Positions 8,750 to 18,136 of a stretch of DNA of 64,000 nt are shown here, piece after piece. The position numbers and the translations under genes are program-made. The stretch comes from Tabrizicola caldifontis (lineage in GTDB: Bacteria > Pseudomonadota > Alphaproteobacteria > Rhodobacterales > Rhodobacteraceae), in contig NZ_SIJH01000004.1 of assembly GCF_004762095.1 (NCBI RefSeq), forward strand, positions 124,001-188,000, read 5' to 3'. Positions within the stretch are counted from its first letter, which is position 1. The number at the start of each line of letters is the position of its first letter. Under the pieces are notes generated by a model. That model worked only from the letters and a program-made list of their open reading frames with translations, did not search any database and had not been told where the DNA came from.

Positions 8750-9388
8750 CTAGTCCTCGAACAGCTCGCTCTGGCCGGTCATGGCATCGTCATCCTCGCT
8801 TGTGGCCGCCTGGCCCGGCAGGGGGCGGCTGTCCAGCAGCCCGGCAGCGCGCAACTCCTTCAGGCCCGGCAGGTCGCGGGCCGATTCCAGACCAAAATGA
8901 TCCAGGAACCGTTCGGTCACCACGAAAGTCACCGGTCGGCCCGGGGTCATGCGTCGGCGGCCCAGGCGGATCCACTCCAGTTCCATCAACTGGTCGATGG
9001 TGCCGCGGCTGACCGCGACGCCGCGGATCTCTTCAATCTCGGCCCGCGTCACCGGCTGATGATAGGCGATGATCGCCAGGGTCTCGATTGCCGCACGGCT
9101 GAGCTTTCGCGTCTCTACCGTCTCGCGGCGCATCAGGAAGCCGAGGTCCGGCGCGGTGCGCATTGCCCAGGCATCACCCACCCTGACCAGATTGACGCCC
9201 CGCCCCTGATAGCGTTTGCGCAGCCTGACCAGCGCCTCGGCCGGGTCGCAGCCATGCGGCATCCGGGCCTGAAGTTCGGCCACGGTCACGGGCTCGGCCG
9301 TCGCAAACAGGATCGCCTCTACCATCCGCTCCTGTTCGCCCATAGGCGGTGCATCGAAAAGGCTTTGTTCTTCCCCGGTGTCCATCAT
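8750..9388 (-). CDS. scpB: Segregation and condensation protein B
   Basis: This 212-residue kleisin-associated subunit of the SMC-ScpAB condensin acts in chromosome compaction and segregation. It shows two winged-helix domains: MVEAILFATAEPVTVAELQARM, then ETLAIIAYHQPVTRAEIEEIRGVAVSRG, the ScpB signature. The C-terminal tail is acidic (SEDDDAMTGQSELFED). It overlaps scpA by four bases. Confidence 0.95.
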   Translation of the reverse strand: MMDTGEEQSLFDAPPMGEQERMVEAILFATAEPVTVAELQARMPHGCDPAEALVRLRKRYQGRGVNLVRVGDAWAMRTAPDLGFLMRRETVETRKLSRAAIETLAIIAYHQPVTRAEIEEIRGVAVSRGTIDQLMELEWIRLGRRRMTPGRPVTFVVTERFLDHFGLESARDLPGLKELRAAGLLDSRPLPGQAATSEDDDAMTGQSELFED

Positions 9389-10176
9389 CCCTCCCGGCGG
9401 CGCAGTTCGATGGGCGCGAAGGTCTCGCCCTGGCGCAGGGTGACCTGACCGCGCTTGGCCAGCTCCAGAACGGCGGCGAAATGCGCGGCAAGGGCCGAGC
9501 GGCGGGCCATAGGCGTCACGTCCCAGCCTTCAGGCAGGAAGCTGGTCAGGCTCGCCCAGTCCCCGGCGTAACCGATCAGGCCGCGCAGACGATCCAGCGC
9601 CTGCTCCATTGTATAGACATGTTCACGGTCCAGCACGAAGGGACGGAACTCGTCCTTCGTACGGATCATTGCATAGGCGCGCATCAGGTCCAGAAGCGTG
9701 GCGGTGTAGACGACCTTGCGGTGATGCGTCACTTCCTCGGGGACGCCGCGGGCGAAAAAGTCGCGCCCCAACTGGTCACGCCCCATCAGCCGGGCCGCTG
9801 CGTCTCGCATGGCCTGCAGGCGCTCCAGCTGGAAGGCCAGATGCGCGGCCAGGTCTTCGGCGGAAGGCCCTGCCTCGCCGGGCTCGGGCGGCAGCAGAAG
9901 GCGTGATTTCAGGAAGGCAAGCCAGGCCGCCATCACAAGGTAATCAGCGGCCAGTTCGATCCGCAGCGTCCGGGCGCGTTCGACGAAGCCCAGGTATTGC
10001 TCGGCCAGTTTCAGGACGGAAATCCTGCGCAGGTCCACCTTCTGCGTGCGGGAAAGCGTCAGCAGCAGGTCAAGCGGCCCCTCGAACCCATCGACATCGA
10101 CGATCAGCGCCTCGGCGGCAAGGCGGTCGTCGATGGGCAGACGTTCCGGCTGATCCCAGTCGTCGGGCTCAGCCAT
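9385..10176 (-). CDS. scpA: Segregation and condensation protein A
   Basis: This is a 263-residue kleisin of the SMC complex. The N-terminal signature DGFEGPLDLLLTLSRTQKVDLRRIS is split here only by a few residues from the start. The middle has YLVMAAWLAFLKSRLLLP, and the C-terminal winged helix ends in RQGETFAPIELRR. The ATG at 10176 lies inside the end of nagZ (eight-base overlap); the longer frame upstream is nagZ shadow. Confidence 0.95.
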   Translation of the reverse strand: MAEPDDWDQPERLPIDDRLAAEALIVDVDGFEGPLDLLLTLSRTQKVDLRRISVLKLAEQYLGFVERARTLRIELAADYLVMAAWLAFLKSRLLLPPEPGEAGPSAEDLAAHLAFQLERLQAMRDAAARLMGRDQLGRDFFARGVPEEVTHHRKVVYTATLLDLMRAYAMIRTKDEFRPFVLDREHVYTMEQALDRLRGLIGYAGDWASLTSFLPEGWDVTPMARRSALAAHFAAVLELAKRGQVTLRQGETFAPIELRRREG

Positions 10177-11161
10177 CGGCAAGGTCCGCAAGGGCTGCGT
10201 CCAAGGGCAACGGCGCAGTGCGGGCGGCAAGCGCCGCACGGGCGCGGTCGGCTGCTGCGGGCGTCATGTCCCCAGCCGCCTCGGCCACAGCCTGCATTTC
10301 CGCCAGATCGCCCTTGCAGTGCAGCGCGATATCCACGCCTGCGGCCATCGTTCGCGCGGTGCGATCGGCAAGGCTGCCTTTCAGCGCCTCCATGTTCAGA
10401 TCGTCGCTCATCAACAGGCCCTGAAAACCGATCTCGTCCCGGATCAGCCGGATCATGGTTGGCGACTGTGTGGCAGGCAAGCCCGGATCGACCGCCGCAA
10501 AGACCAGATGCGCGGTCATCGCCATCGGCAGATCGTTCAGGGCGCGGAAGGGGGCGAAATCGACGGCGCGCAACTCGTCCAGGGGGGCATCCACCGTCGG
10601 CAGGGCAAGATGGGTGTCCAGATGCGACAGGCCGTGGCCCGGCAGATGTTTGACGACCGGCAGGACGCCGGCCTCTTTCAGCCCCTCGGCCACGGCGCGT
10701 GCAATGATTGCCACTGTTTCGGGGTCCGATCCATAGCAGCGGTTGCGAAGAAAAGGATGCGTTCCGGGCCGGGCCACATCGCCTAGCGGCGCACAGTTCG
10801 CGTCGATGCCGACCGCGCGCAATTCGGCGCCGATCACCCGCATCCGCGCCCGCATCGCGCGCGCGGCGACCGCAACCGAGCCGGCCCGTTCGACGGTGTC
10901 CAGTGGCGGATCCCATTCGCGCCAGTGCGGAGCCCGCAGGCGCTGCACGCGACCGCCTTCCTGATCCACAAGGATCGGGGCATCGCGGCCCACGGCCGCG
11001 CGCAGGTCGGCGGTCAGACGCCGCAACTGATCCGGCGACTCGATGTTGCGGGCAAAAAGGATGAAGCCGAAGGGGTCTGCCTCGCGGAAAAAGGCGCGTT
11101 CGTCCTGCAACAGGACCGGGCCGGCGCAGCCGAAGATCGTCGCCCCGCGGCCGATGGTCAT
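10169..11161 (-). CDS. nagZ: Beta-N-acetylhexosaminidase, glycoside hydrolase family 3
   Basis: This 330-residue cytosolic GH3 enzyme removes GlcNAc from anhydromuropeptides in cell-wall recycling. Family motifs are ILVDQEGGRVQRL, KHLPGHG near residue 180 (substrate-binding loop with the catalytic His-containing region) and LLMSDDLNMEAL with the Asp nucleophile. Length is normal for proteobacterial NagZ. It overlaps the SPOR gene by four bases and scpA by eight, making a tightly coupled operon. Confidence 0.95.
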   Translation of the reverse strand: MTIGRGATIFGCAGPVLLQDERAFFREADPFGFILFARNIESPDQLRRLTADLRAAVGRDAPILVDQEGGRVQRLRAPHWREWDPPLDTVERAGSVAVAARAMRARMRVIGAELRAVGIDANCAPLGDVARPGTHPFLRNRCYGSDPETVAIIARAVAEGLKEAGVLPVVKHLPGHGLSHLDTHLALPTVDAPLDELRAVDFAPFRALNDLPMAMTAHLVFAAVDPGLPATQSPTMIRLIRDEIGFQGLLMSDDLNMEALKGSLADRTARTMAAGVDIALHCKGDLAEMQAVAEAAGDMTPAAADRARAALAARTAPLPLDAALADLADG

Positions 11162-12162
11162 CGCTGCGGCACCGGGATGCAGGTGGCGTTCTGCGCAACA
11201 AAGGCGGAACAGAAGCGGCGCGCGTCTGCCTCGTCGTCGAAGCCATGGGCGCGCAAGCGATAAAAGGTGCGCCCACCGCTTTCGGCCGGTTGCAGCACCA
11301 GCCGCTTGCTAGCCATCAACTCGCCAAACTGACCCGAAAGACGTGCCCATTCGGCCCGCGCCTCGTCCATCGTGTCGAAGGCGCCGAACTGAACCAGCCG
11401 GGTACCGACAGGAATGGTGGCCGGGTCGATCTCTTCAGGGGCTGACATCGCGACCGCTGGCGCCGGCGCCGCTGCGGCAGACCTGCTGCCCGGGCGCGAT
11501 TTTGGCCGCGGAGAGACGGCAATTCCGCCATCATCAGGCAACTCGGGCGCGAACTCCGGGCCCAGGTCGCCCAGTGCAAGAATGCTGTCGTCGTCCTCGA
11601 CCGGATCGGCAATCCCTGCAGAGACCGTCTCCGGCGCCAGACCCAGGGCTTCGGCGATCGCGGCATCCACAGCGATGGCGGTAGGACTGGCGCTTTCCGT
11701 CGGCGGCGCCGCAGCCAGGGCAAGATCCGGATTCTCGACCCCTGCCCCGCCCAGCGAAGGCAAGGGCGCAGCCACTGCGGCCAGGGCCGAACCGCCGGGT
11801 CCGGCCAGACCAGCCTCGTCCTCTGGTTCAAGTTCCTGTGGGCGGGGGGCCAGAACCAGACGATCGGGCACCTCTGCCGCCACGCCAGAGGCGGCCACCT
11901 CGTTCACGGCAAGGCCACGATGATTGGCGATCTCGCCGCCCGGATCCTCGGGCGCCACCCGAAGCGGCCCTTCCATCGCCTTGATGACAGGCACACCACG
12001 CACATCGCGCACGGCCAGCTTGTAGCCCCAGATGGAAAGGCCCACCACAAGGCCGAGAGAGACCAGCGCCCCTGCGAGATTGACATACCGCCGGGCCACG
12101 ACCGGCGCCCCCCCGTGCCCGCCGTCATAGCTGCCGTAGCCGTCGTAGTCCGCGTCCGCCAT
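11158..12162 (-). CDS. SPOR-domain membrane protein
   Basis: This 334-residue protein has a short cytosolic N-terminus (about 25 residues), one transmembrane helix (LAGALVSLGLVVGLSIWGYKL) and a long, low-complexity Ala/Pro/Glu periplasmic linker. A C-terminal SPOR domain (about residues 255-334: VGTRLVQFGAFDTMDEARAE ... FYRLRAHGF) follows. SPOR domains bind denuded glycan strands at division sites. Its place between argS and nagZ is conserved in alphaproteobacteria. The ATG at 12162 (MADADYDGYGSYDGG) is chosen over one 45 bases upstream. Confidence 0.9.
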   Translation of the reverse strand: MADADYDGYGSYDGGHGGAPVVARRYVNLAGALVSLGLVVGLSIWGYKLAVRDVRGVPVIKAMEGPLRVAPEDPGGEIANHRGLAVNEVAASGVAAEVPDRLVLAPRPQELEPEDEAGLAGPGGSALAAVAAPLPSLGGAGVENPDLALAAAPPTESASPTAIAVDAAIAEALGLAPETVSAGIADPVEDDDSILALGDLGPEFAPELPDDGGIAVSPRPKSRPGSRSAAAAPAPAVAMSAPEEIDPATIPVGTRLVQFGAFDTMDEARAEWARLSGQFGELMASKRLVLQPAESGGRTFYRLRAHGFDDEADARRFCSAFVAQNATCIPVPQR

Positions 12163-12235
12163 GTGCTGCCCCTGCCTGCGGGACGGTTCGTCCGCCCCTG
12201 CATACACGCCTCATAGCCGGCGGGGCGCAATTGTT

Positions 12236-13978
12236 TCAGCGCATTTCCTCAACCGGTGTAACACCAAGGATACCAAGACCGGCGCAAATGACAACGCCCA
12301 CGGCCCTTGCAAGGGCGATTTTCGCCTGCGACACGGCCACGTCCTCCTGGATGAAGCGCAGGCTGTCATCGTCGTTGCCCTTGTTCCACAGACCGTGGAA
12401 GTCGGAGGCCAGTTCGTAAAGGTAGAAGGCCACCCGGTGGGGCTCGTGCCCCTTGGCGGCAATCTCCACCAGCCTTGGCCATTCACCCAGCTTGCGGATC
12501 ACCTCAAGCTCGGCCGGATGCCCGAGATGGGCAAGATGCGCCAGCGACAGCGCCGCATCCGACACATCCAGTCCCGCCTCGCGCGCCTTGCGCAGAATAC
12601 TGTTCACCCGGGCATTGGCATACTGGACGTAGAAGACCGGGTTGTCTTTCGACTGTTCGGTCACCTTGTCGAAATCGAAATCCAGTGCGACGTCGTTCTT
12701 GCGCGTCAGCATGACGAAGCGCACCACGTCAGGCCCGACCTCGTCGATCAGATCGCGCAGCGTGACGAAGGTGCCCGCGCGCTTGGACATCTTGACGATC
12801 TCGCCGCCCTTCAGAAGCTTGACGAGCTGGATCAGCTTGATGTCGAGGTTGACCCGGTTCTCGGACAGGGCCGAGACGACCGCCTTCAGCCGCTTGACAT
12901 AGCCGGAATGGTCGGCGCCGAAAATGTTGATCAGTTCGTCGAAGCCGCGCTGCACCTTGTTGAAGTGATAGGCGATGTCGGGGGCGAAGTAGGTCCAGCT
13001 GCCATCCGACTTCTTCACCGGGCGGTCGACATCGTCGCCGAAGGCGGTGGAACGGAACAGCGTCTGCACGCGCGGCTCCCAGTCCTCGGGCGCCTTGCCT
13101 TTGGGCGGCTCAAGGATACCTTCGTAGATCAGCCCCTTGGCGCGCAGCGCCTCGATCGCGGCCTCGATCTGGCCTGTGCCGTAAAGCGCCTTCTCGCTGG
13201 AATAGACATCCATCGTGACGCCCAGCGCCGCCAGGTCATCGCGGATCATTGCCATCATCATGTCGGTGGCGAAGGTGCGCACATCGGCCAGCCACACGCT
13301 TTCGGGCTGTTCCAGAAGGCTGTCGCCGTATTTTTCCTTCAGCGCCTGACCCACCGGGATCAGATAATCGCCGGGATAAAGCCCCTCGGCGATCTCGGGC
13401 GACAGGCCATGCGCCTCGCGATAGCGTTCATAGGCAGAGCGTGCCAGCACATCGACCTGGCCGCCACCATCGTTTATGTAATATTCGCGCGTGACCTGCC
13501 AGCCTGCAAAGGCAAGCAGCGAAGAAAGCGCATCGCCCACCACCGCGCCCCGCGCATGGGCCACATGCATAGGCCCGGTCGGGTTGGCGCTTACGAACTC
13601 CACGTTCACCTTGCGGCCCTGTCCGATGGTCGAGCGGCCGAAATCGGTGCCTTCGGTCAGGATGTCGCGCACCAGGGCCTGCCATGCGGCCGGCTCAAGC
13701 CGCAGGTTCAGGAACCCCGGGCCCGCCACATCCGCGCCCGCCACGCGCGGATCCTCCATCAGCCGCACGGCCAGTGCCTCGGCAATCGCGCGGGGTTGCA
13801 TGCCGGCCGGTTTCGCCAGCACCATCGCCGCGTTCGTCGCCATCTCGCCATGCCCCGCATCGCGCGGCGGCTCGACCGCGACATTCGACAGGTCGAGGCC
13901 TTGGGGCAGCACGCCCTCGGCCATCAGCGCCTGCAACTCGGCGACCACTAGCTCACGGATATCGGCGAACAGGTTCAT
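12236..13978 (-). CDS. argS: Arginyl-tRNA synthetase
   Basis: This 580-residue class I aminoacyl-tRNA synthetase carries the ArgRS N-terminal Add-1 domain, the HIGH-equivalent HVAHARG in [17 protein letters not shown], and KMSKR in [10 protein letters not shown]. It has the C-terminal DALR anticodon-binding domain ([16 protein letters not shown]...). The ATG at 13978 gives [11 protein letters not shown], the usual start. It is first gene of the operon running into the SPOR gene, nagZ and scpAB. Confidence 0.97.
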   Translation of the reverse strand: MNLFADIRELVVAELQALMAEGVLPQGLDLSNVAVEPPRDAGHGEMATNAAMVLAKPAGMQPRAIAEALAVRLMEDPRVAGADVAGPGFLNLRLEPAAWQALVRDILTEGTDFGRSTIGQGRKVNVEFVSANPTGPMHVAHARGAVVGDALSSLLAFAGWQVTREYYINDGGGQVDVLARSAYERYREAHGLSPEIAEGLYPGDYLIPVGQALKEKYGDSLLEQPESVWLADVRTFATDMMMAMIRDDLAALGVTMDVYSSEKALYGTGQIEAAIEALRAKGLIYEGILEPPKGKAPEDWEPRVQTLFRSTAFGDDVDRPVKKSDGSWTYFAPDIAYHFNKVQRGFDELINIFGADHSGYVKRLKAVVSALSENRVNLDIKLIQLVKLLKGGEIVKMSKRAGTFVTLRDLIDEVGPDVVRFVMLTRKNDVALDFDFDKVTEQSKDNPVFYVQYANARVNSILRKAREAGLDVSDAALSLAHLAHLGHPAELEVIRKLGEWPRLVEIAAKGHEPHRVAFYLYELASDFHGLWNKGNDDDSLRFIQEDVAVSQAKIALARAVGVVICAGLGILGVTPVEEMR

Positions 13979-14039
13979 TTGATCACATCCTTTCCCCGAA
14001 CAGGCCATGCCAGAGGCCCGGCCCGTGGTCAAGGATGGC

Positions 14040-14513
14040 TCACGACCGCCGCCAATCCTCCAGCGCCGCATTCTCTTCGGCCGCCGCCTGTGGCGCTGCG
14101 GACGCGGACGTCACGGCGTGATTGCGGAAGTAATGCGTCTCGCGCGCGCCGAAATAGAAGGCGACGATCGCGCCCAGCAGCCACCACAGCGGCTCGGGCA
14201 CCGCATTCAGCCCCGCCATCCGGTCAGCGAAGGCCCTCGGGTCCACCATGGCGTAGACGAACAACCCGATTGTGCCGAAGGCAAGAAACGGCCGCGGCAG
14301 CCGGTTCAGCCCGTTCACCATCCGGTCGAACCGGGACAGGGCGGGATGCTGATACTCCTCGCCCAACTGGCGCAAGGCGGCCATCTGCGCCTCTGCCGAA
14401 TATTCCATGCGCTTCGTGGCGCTGGGCACGAAGACCTCGGCCACGCCCTTCGCAGCCTCGCCCAGCGCCGTGACCGTGCCGGGGGAACCAATCAGCCTGC
14501 CGATCATACCCAT
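14040..14513 (-). CDS. GTA-type holin (3TM holin family)
   Basis: This 157-residue protein resembles the 3TM holins used for gene transfer agent release in Rhodobacterales. It has a weakly amphipathic N-terminus, then two clear membrane helices, [15 protein letters not shown] (about 77-91) and [18 protein letters not shown] (about 107-124), and a charged C-terminal tail. Its start overlaps the end of the endolysin gene by 10 bases; an alternative ATG at 14507 would form an ATGA overlap. No capsid, portal or tail gene is near, which fits the separate lysis locus known for R. capsulatus GTA. The GTA link is inference from family and pairing. Confidence 0.82.
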   Translation of the reverse strand: MGMIGRLIGSPGTVTALGEAAKGVAEVFVPSATKRMEYSAEAQMAALRQLGEEYQHPALSRFDRMVNGLNRLPRPFLAFGTIGLFVYAMVDPRAFADRMAGLNAVPEPLWWLLGAIVAFYFGARETHYFRNHAVTSASAAPQAAAEENAALEDWRRS

Positions 14514-15115
14514 CGCGCCACCCGCGCCCGGTGCTGCGCCTCGGTCAGATGGTATTTCGGAGAGATGAATTCCTCTGCACGCAGGATCCAGCCGCCCTTT
14601 CCGCCGTCCTTGCGCCTGGCAAACTTGCGGCTGGCGGGGCGGCTGTCGGCCAGCGCGTAGTAATAGTTCCGACGCGCGATTCCGTAGGCATCGGCCAGAT
14701 GCGCAGGCGCCGCCTCATGGGCCAGCTGCGCCGCGCGAATCGTCTTCGGCCCGATCACCCCGTCCGGCTCGCAGGGAAAGCCCATCTCGGTCAGCAGCCG
14801 CTGCAGTATTCTCACCGCATTGGCCCCGCCATTCACATACATGTCGAAGACACTGGCCTGGATCGGCTCGGGCAGGGCTGCGATGCCGGGACGGCGATAG
14901 TAATGTTCCAGATAGATCTCCACCGCCTGGGCGCGGGTCAAGGCCTTCACATCGGCCACATCGATCCGCCTGTCGCGGTTCACGTCGATCCCCAGCCGCC
15001 TCAGCGTGCCGATGGTGACCCCGTGGTTCGTGGCCCCGCCCGGATCGTCCGGGTCGTTCACGAAACCGCCCTCGCGGGCGACGATCTCTTCGGCAATCCG
15101 TCGGACATCCGGCAT
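14504..15115 (-). CDS. GTA-type endolysin, GH108 N-acetylmuramidase with peptidoglycan-binding domain
   Basis: This 203-residue holin-associated muramidase has the GH108 catalytic segment IVAREGGFVNDPDDPGGATN (Glu in REGG is the predicted catalytic acid). The C-terminal half is a PG_binding_3 domain containing DGVIGPKTIRAAQ. There is no signal peptide, so it would need the adjacent holin to reach the wall. An ATG at 15115 is chosen; one four codons upstream is possible. A CtrA-like half site TTAA lies about 43 bases upstream (15158-15161). It is co-transcribed with the holin downstream. Confidence 0.86.
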   Translation of the reverse strand: MPDVRRIAEEIVAREGGFVNDPDDPGGATNHGVTIGTLRRLGIDVNRDRRIDVADVKALTRAQAVEIYLEHYYRRPGIAALPEPIQASVFDMYVNGGANAVRILQRLLTEMGFPCEPDGVIGPKTIRAAQLAHEAAPAHLADAYGIARRNYYYALADSRPASRKFARRKDGGKGGWILRAEEFISPKYHLTEAQHRARVARWV

Positions 15116-15184
15116 GCTGACCCCCATTTCAGACAGGGATAGCCTGACAAGGCGGCATTAACGCCCCCCTGATGCAGCGCGCGC

Positions 15185-15667
15185 TCAGCTGTCGGGCTGG
15201 GCCTTCGGATCGACGTAAACCCCCTGCTCCTTCAGCGCGTCGACCACTTCCTTCGGCATGTAGGTCTCGTCATGCTTGGCCAGGACTTCGGTCGCAACGA
15301 AGGTGCCGCCCTCCAGCCGACCCAGGGCAACCACGCCTTCGCCCTCGCGGAACAGGTCGGGCAGGATGCCGGTATAGCGCACCGGAACGGTGGCATTTGT
15401 GTCTGTGACGGCGAAGGCGATCTCTGTCCCCTCCCCCCGGACGATCGAGCCTTCGACCACCAGACCACCGATGCGGAACGTCTCGCCGGGGCCGGGCGGA
15501 TTCTCCATGACCTGGCTGGGCGAACGGAAGAAGTTGATCCCGTCGCGCATGGCGTAACCGACCAGCCCCGTCGCGCCGATCAGCGCCACCGCGGCCAGGG
15601 CGACGATCTGGATGCGCCGTTGCTTCTTCAGCCCCTTCAGGCCCCGGAACGCCTGCTTTTCGGTCAT
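15185..15667 (-). CDS. ccmE: Cytochrome c maturation protein CcmE
   Basis: This 160-residue periplasmic heme chaperone is anchored by one N-terminal helix ([20 protein letters not shown]). It binds heme covalently through H132 and axially through Y136, both visible in [10 protein letters not shown]. The OB-fold strands [10 protein letters not shown] and [17 protein letters not shown] are typical. Other ccm genes are not in the window, so ccmE is separated from the rest of System I. Confidence 0.96.
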   Translation of the reverse strand: MTEKQAFRGLKGLKKQRRIQIVALAAVALIGATGLVGYAMRDGINFFRSPSQVMENPPGPGETFRIGGLVVEGSIVRGEGTEIAFAVTDTNATVPVRYTGILPDLFREGEGVVALGRLEGGTFVATEVLAKHDETYMPKEVVDALKEQGVYVDPKAQPDS

Positions 15668-15766
15668 GCCTCTCTCCCCGCCCGATGCCGGGCCAGCGCC
15701 TCCAACTTGGGCATGGCACCCGTCCAGTCAAGCCCCCAGGCAGCGACACGGTGCCATAGGCGGGGC

Positions 15767-16795
15767 TCAGGGGAAGACCGGCGCCAGCATCAGACCCTCG
15801 GTCTCGGGCAGGCCCAGCATGAGATTGGCGTTCTGGATCGCCTGTCCCGAGGATCCCTTGGTCAGGTTGTCCAGAACCGCAACCACCACAGCCCGGCCGG
15901 GAATCCGGTCGCCCACAACCCCCAGATGGCAGAAGTTCGACCCTGCGATGTCGCGCGTCGATGGCAGCGCCCCGAAGGGCAAGACCTTGAGGAACGGCTC
16001 ATTTTCGTAAGCCTTTTCCAAAACCTCGTGAACGATCGTCGCATCGCCCTTGACATAGACCGTCGCCAGGATTCCCCGGTTCATCGGAAGAAGGTGGGGC
16101 GTGAACTGCACCCGCACCGGCCGGCCGGCGATTTTCGAGAACTCCTGATCGAACTCTCCCAGATGCCGGTGCTTGCCGCCCGCGGAATAGGCATGGGTGC
16201 CGCCGGACAATTCCGCGTGAAGCAGGTTTTCCTTCAGGCTGCGCCCCGCGCCGGACACGCCGGCCTTCAGGTCGATCAGGATGTCGTCCAAGTCGATCAC
16301 CCCCGCCGCGATCAGCGGGCGCAGGGCGTATTGGCCGGTCGCTGCGTTGCAGCCCGTGCCCGCCACCAGCCGAGCCCGGCGGATCTCGGCCCGGTAGAAC
16401 TCGGTCAGGCCATAGACCGCTTCCTTCTGGATTTCCACCGCGGCATGGGGTTGGCCATACCATTTCTGGTATTCCGCCGGATCGCGCAACCGGAAGTCGG
16501 CCGACAGGTCCACGATCCGCAGATCGTGCGGCAGGCGGGCCACAACCTCTTGCGTCGTGGCATGAGGAAGTGCACAGAAGCACATGTCTACATTGGAAAA
16601 ATCTATCTCGTCGATCTTCGCCAGCCGCGGCAGGTCCAGATGTCGCAGGAAGGGAAAGACCTCGGCCATCGTCATCCCTGCCTTGCGGTCGGCCGACAGG
16701 GCCACGATGCGCATTCCCGGATGCGTCGCGATCAGGCGGACAAGCTCGGCTCCCGTGTAGCCTGAAGCCCCAAGAATGGCGATGCGATGGGTCAT
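15767..16795 (-). CDS. argC: N-acetyl-gamma-glutamyl-phosphate reductase
   Basis: This 342-residue NADPH enzyme performs the third step of arginine synthesis. The N-terminal Rossmann motif [15 protein letters not shown] is intact. The catalytic Cys is C149 in [12 protein letters not shown], which differs from the more familiar NPGCYPT form but fits Rhodobacteraceae homologues. GPLPMNRG-like substrate loop appears as [12 protein letters not shown]. The ATG at 16795 is used; the frame upstream is not family sequence. Confidence 0.95.
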   Translation of the reverse strand: MTHRIAILGASGYTGAELVRLIATHPGMRIVALSADRKAGMTMAEVFPFLRHLDLPRLAKIDEIDFSNVDMCFCALPHATTQEVVARLPHDLRIVDLSADFRLRDPAEYQKWYGQPHAAVEIQKEAVYGLTEFYRAEIRRARLVAGTGCNAATGQYALRPLIAAGVIDLDDILIDLKAGVSGAGRSLKENLLHAELSGGTHAYSAGGKHRHLGEFDQEFSKIAGRPVRVQFTPHLLPMNRGILATVYVKGDATIVHEVLEKAYENEPFLKVLPFGALPSTRDIAGSNFCHLGVVGDRIPGRAVVVAVLDNLTKGSSGQAIQNANLMLGLPETEGLMLAPVFP

Positions 16796-17008
16796 TGCGC
16801 GGCTCCTGTCAAAACCGCGCCCTCTTTGCGCGGTTGGCCGTGACAATGCAAGTCTGCCGGTTGTCCTTCCTCTCTGCGGAAATATCCTCCGGGGGTCCGG
16901 GGGGGGGAAAGCCCCGGCACGCGAGCCAGTTGGCCGAAGGCCAGAGGCGAGACACTGCCTTGCGGCGCCAGCCGCTCAATTCGTCAGCCCTTTCAAACCG
17001 CGATGAGG
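16796..17008 (-). other. Intergenic region between epmA and argC with G-tract and small hairpin
   Basis: No credible gene is visible in these 213 bases. It holds a G-rich element (two G-runs, the second of nine G at 16899-16907, next to GCGGAAATATCCTCC) and a small perfect hairpin TGGCC-GAA-GGCCA (16931-16943). Both look like pieces of a dispersed Rhodobacteraceae intergenic element; that identity is a memory-based suspicion, not shown here. Confidence 0.35.
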
Positions 17009-18049
17009 TCAGGGCACCGGGGTCCACATCACATCGTCGATCCGCGGCGCAGCCGTCGCCAGCATCACAAGGCGATCGAAACCCAGCGCGATGCCGGCAG
17101 CGGGTGGCATGAGCGCAAGCGCCGCGAGGAAATCCTCGTCCAGCGGGTAGCTTTCGCCATAGACGCGCGCCTTCTCGGCCATCTCGGCCTCGAACCGCCG
17201 GCGCTGTTCCTCGGGGTCGGTCAGTTCGCCGAAGCCGTTCGCCAGTTCCACCCCGCAGGCATATACCTCGAACCGTTCGGAAACCCTTGCATCTCCGGGC
17301 ACCTTTCGCGCCAGGGCGGCCTCTGCTGCGGGATAATGGTCAAGGATCGTCACCCTGCCCTGCCCCAGATGCGGCTCGACCTTCGCTGAAAGCACCCGGC
17401 TGAACATGTCCGACCAGGTATCATCGGCCGCCCGGCGCAAACCGATCCGGTCCAGCTCTGCCCCCAGGCGTGCGGCATCGGTGGTTCCGTCAGGACGGAT
17501 CGAAGCCATCAGATCCACCCCGGCATGCCTGCCGAAGGCGTCGGCCACCGTCAGCCGCTCGGCTTCGGCGAAGGGGTCGCAGGCAAGGTCGCGGAAGCGC
17601 AGCAGCTTTACCCCCGCCTCGTCGGCGGCAAGGCGCAGGAACACAAGCGTATCGTTCATCAGCGCCTCATACCCCTCGCCCGCCCGATACCACTCCAGCA
17701 TGGTGAACTCGGGGGAATGCAGCGGCCCGCGCTCGCGGTTGCGCCAGACATGCGAAAAGGCGTGAATGCGTGTCTCGCCGGCGGCCAGCAGCTTCTTCAT
17801 CGCGAACTCGGGCGATGTGTGCAGATACATCCGGCGACGCTGCCCGTCATTGCCGATGGCTTCGGTGGCAAAGCCGTGAAGATGCGCCTCGTTGCCAGGG
17901 CTGACCGCAAGCGCCGCCGGATCGACCTCCACGAAAGCCTCCTTCGCCAGGTAGCGCCGGATTGCGGCCTGGATACGGTTGCGCGCCATCAGCACGGGGC
18001 GGCGGTCGGCATGAACGGCTGGGTTCCACCATTGGGACGAGGGATTCAT
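17009..18049 (-). CDS. epmA: EF-P lysine aminoacylase EpmA (GenX/PoxA)
   Basis: This 346-residue paralogue of the lysyl-tRNA synthetase catalytic core lacks the anticodon-binding domain. It attaches (R)-beta-lysine to the conserved lysine of EF-P. Motif 2 is visible as HVWRNRERGPLHSPEFTMLE and motif 3 as GIALGFDRLVM. The gene is divergent from efp with an 87-base gap, so enzyme and substrate share a control region. The beta-lysine-producing aminomutase EpmB is not in the window. Confidence 0.93.
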   Translation of the reverse strand: MNPSSQWWNPAVHADRRPVLMARNRIQAAIRRYLAKEAFVEVDPAALAVSPGNEAHLHGFATEAIGNDGQRRRMYLHTSPEFAMKKLLAAGETRIHAFSHVWRNRERGPLHSPEFTMLEWYRAGEGYEALMNDTLVFLRLAADEAGVKLLRFRDLACDPFAEAERLTVADAFGRHAGVDLMASIRPDGTTDAARLGAELDRIGLRRAADDTWSDMFSRVLSAKVEPHLGQGRVTILDHYPAAEAALARKVPGDARVSERFEVYACGVELANGFGELTDPEEQRRRFEAEMAEKARVYGESYPLDEDFLAALALMPPAAGIALGFDRLVMLATAAPRIDDVMWTPVP

Positions 18050-18136
18050 CTGGAAATTCCGGTCGGGATCGGTTAGGGGCGCGTGCAGATGCCGGTCCGT
18101 GGGACCGGGCCCCGGGATATAGCAAGGACCAGACCT

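Noticed and set aside
15767-16795. ArgC active-site change (GTGC instead of NPGC)
   Set aside because: The catalytic Cys is present and the variant matches what I recall of Rhodobacteraceae ArgC.
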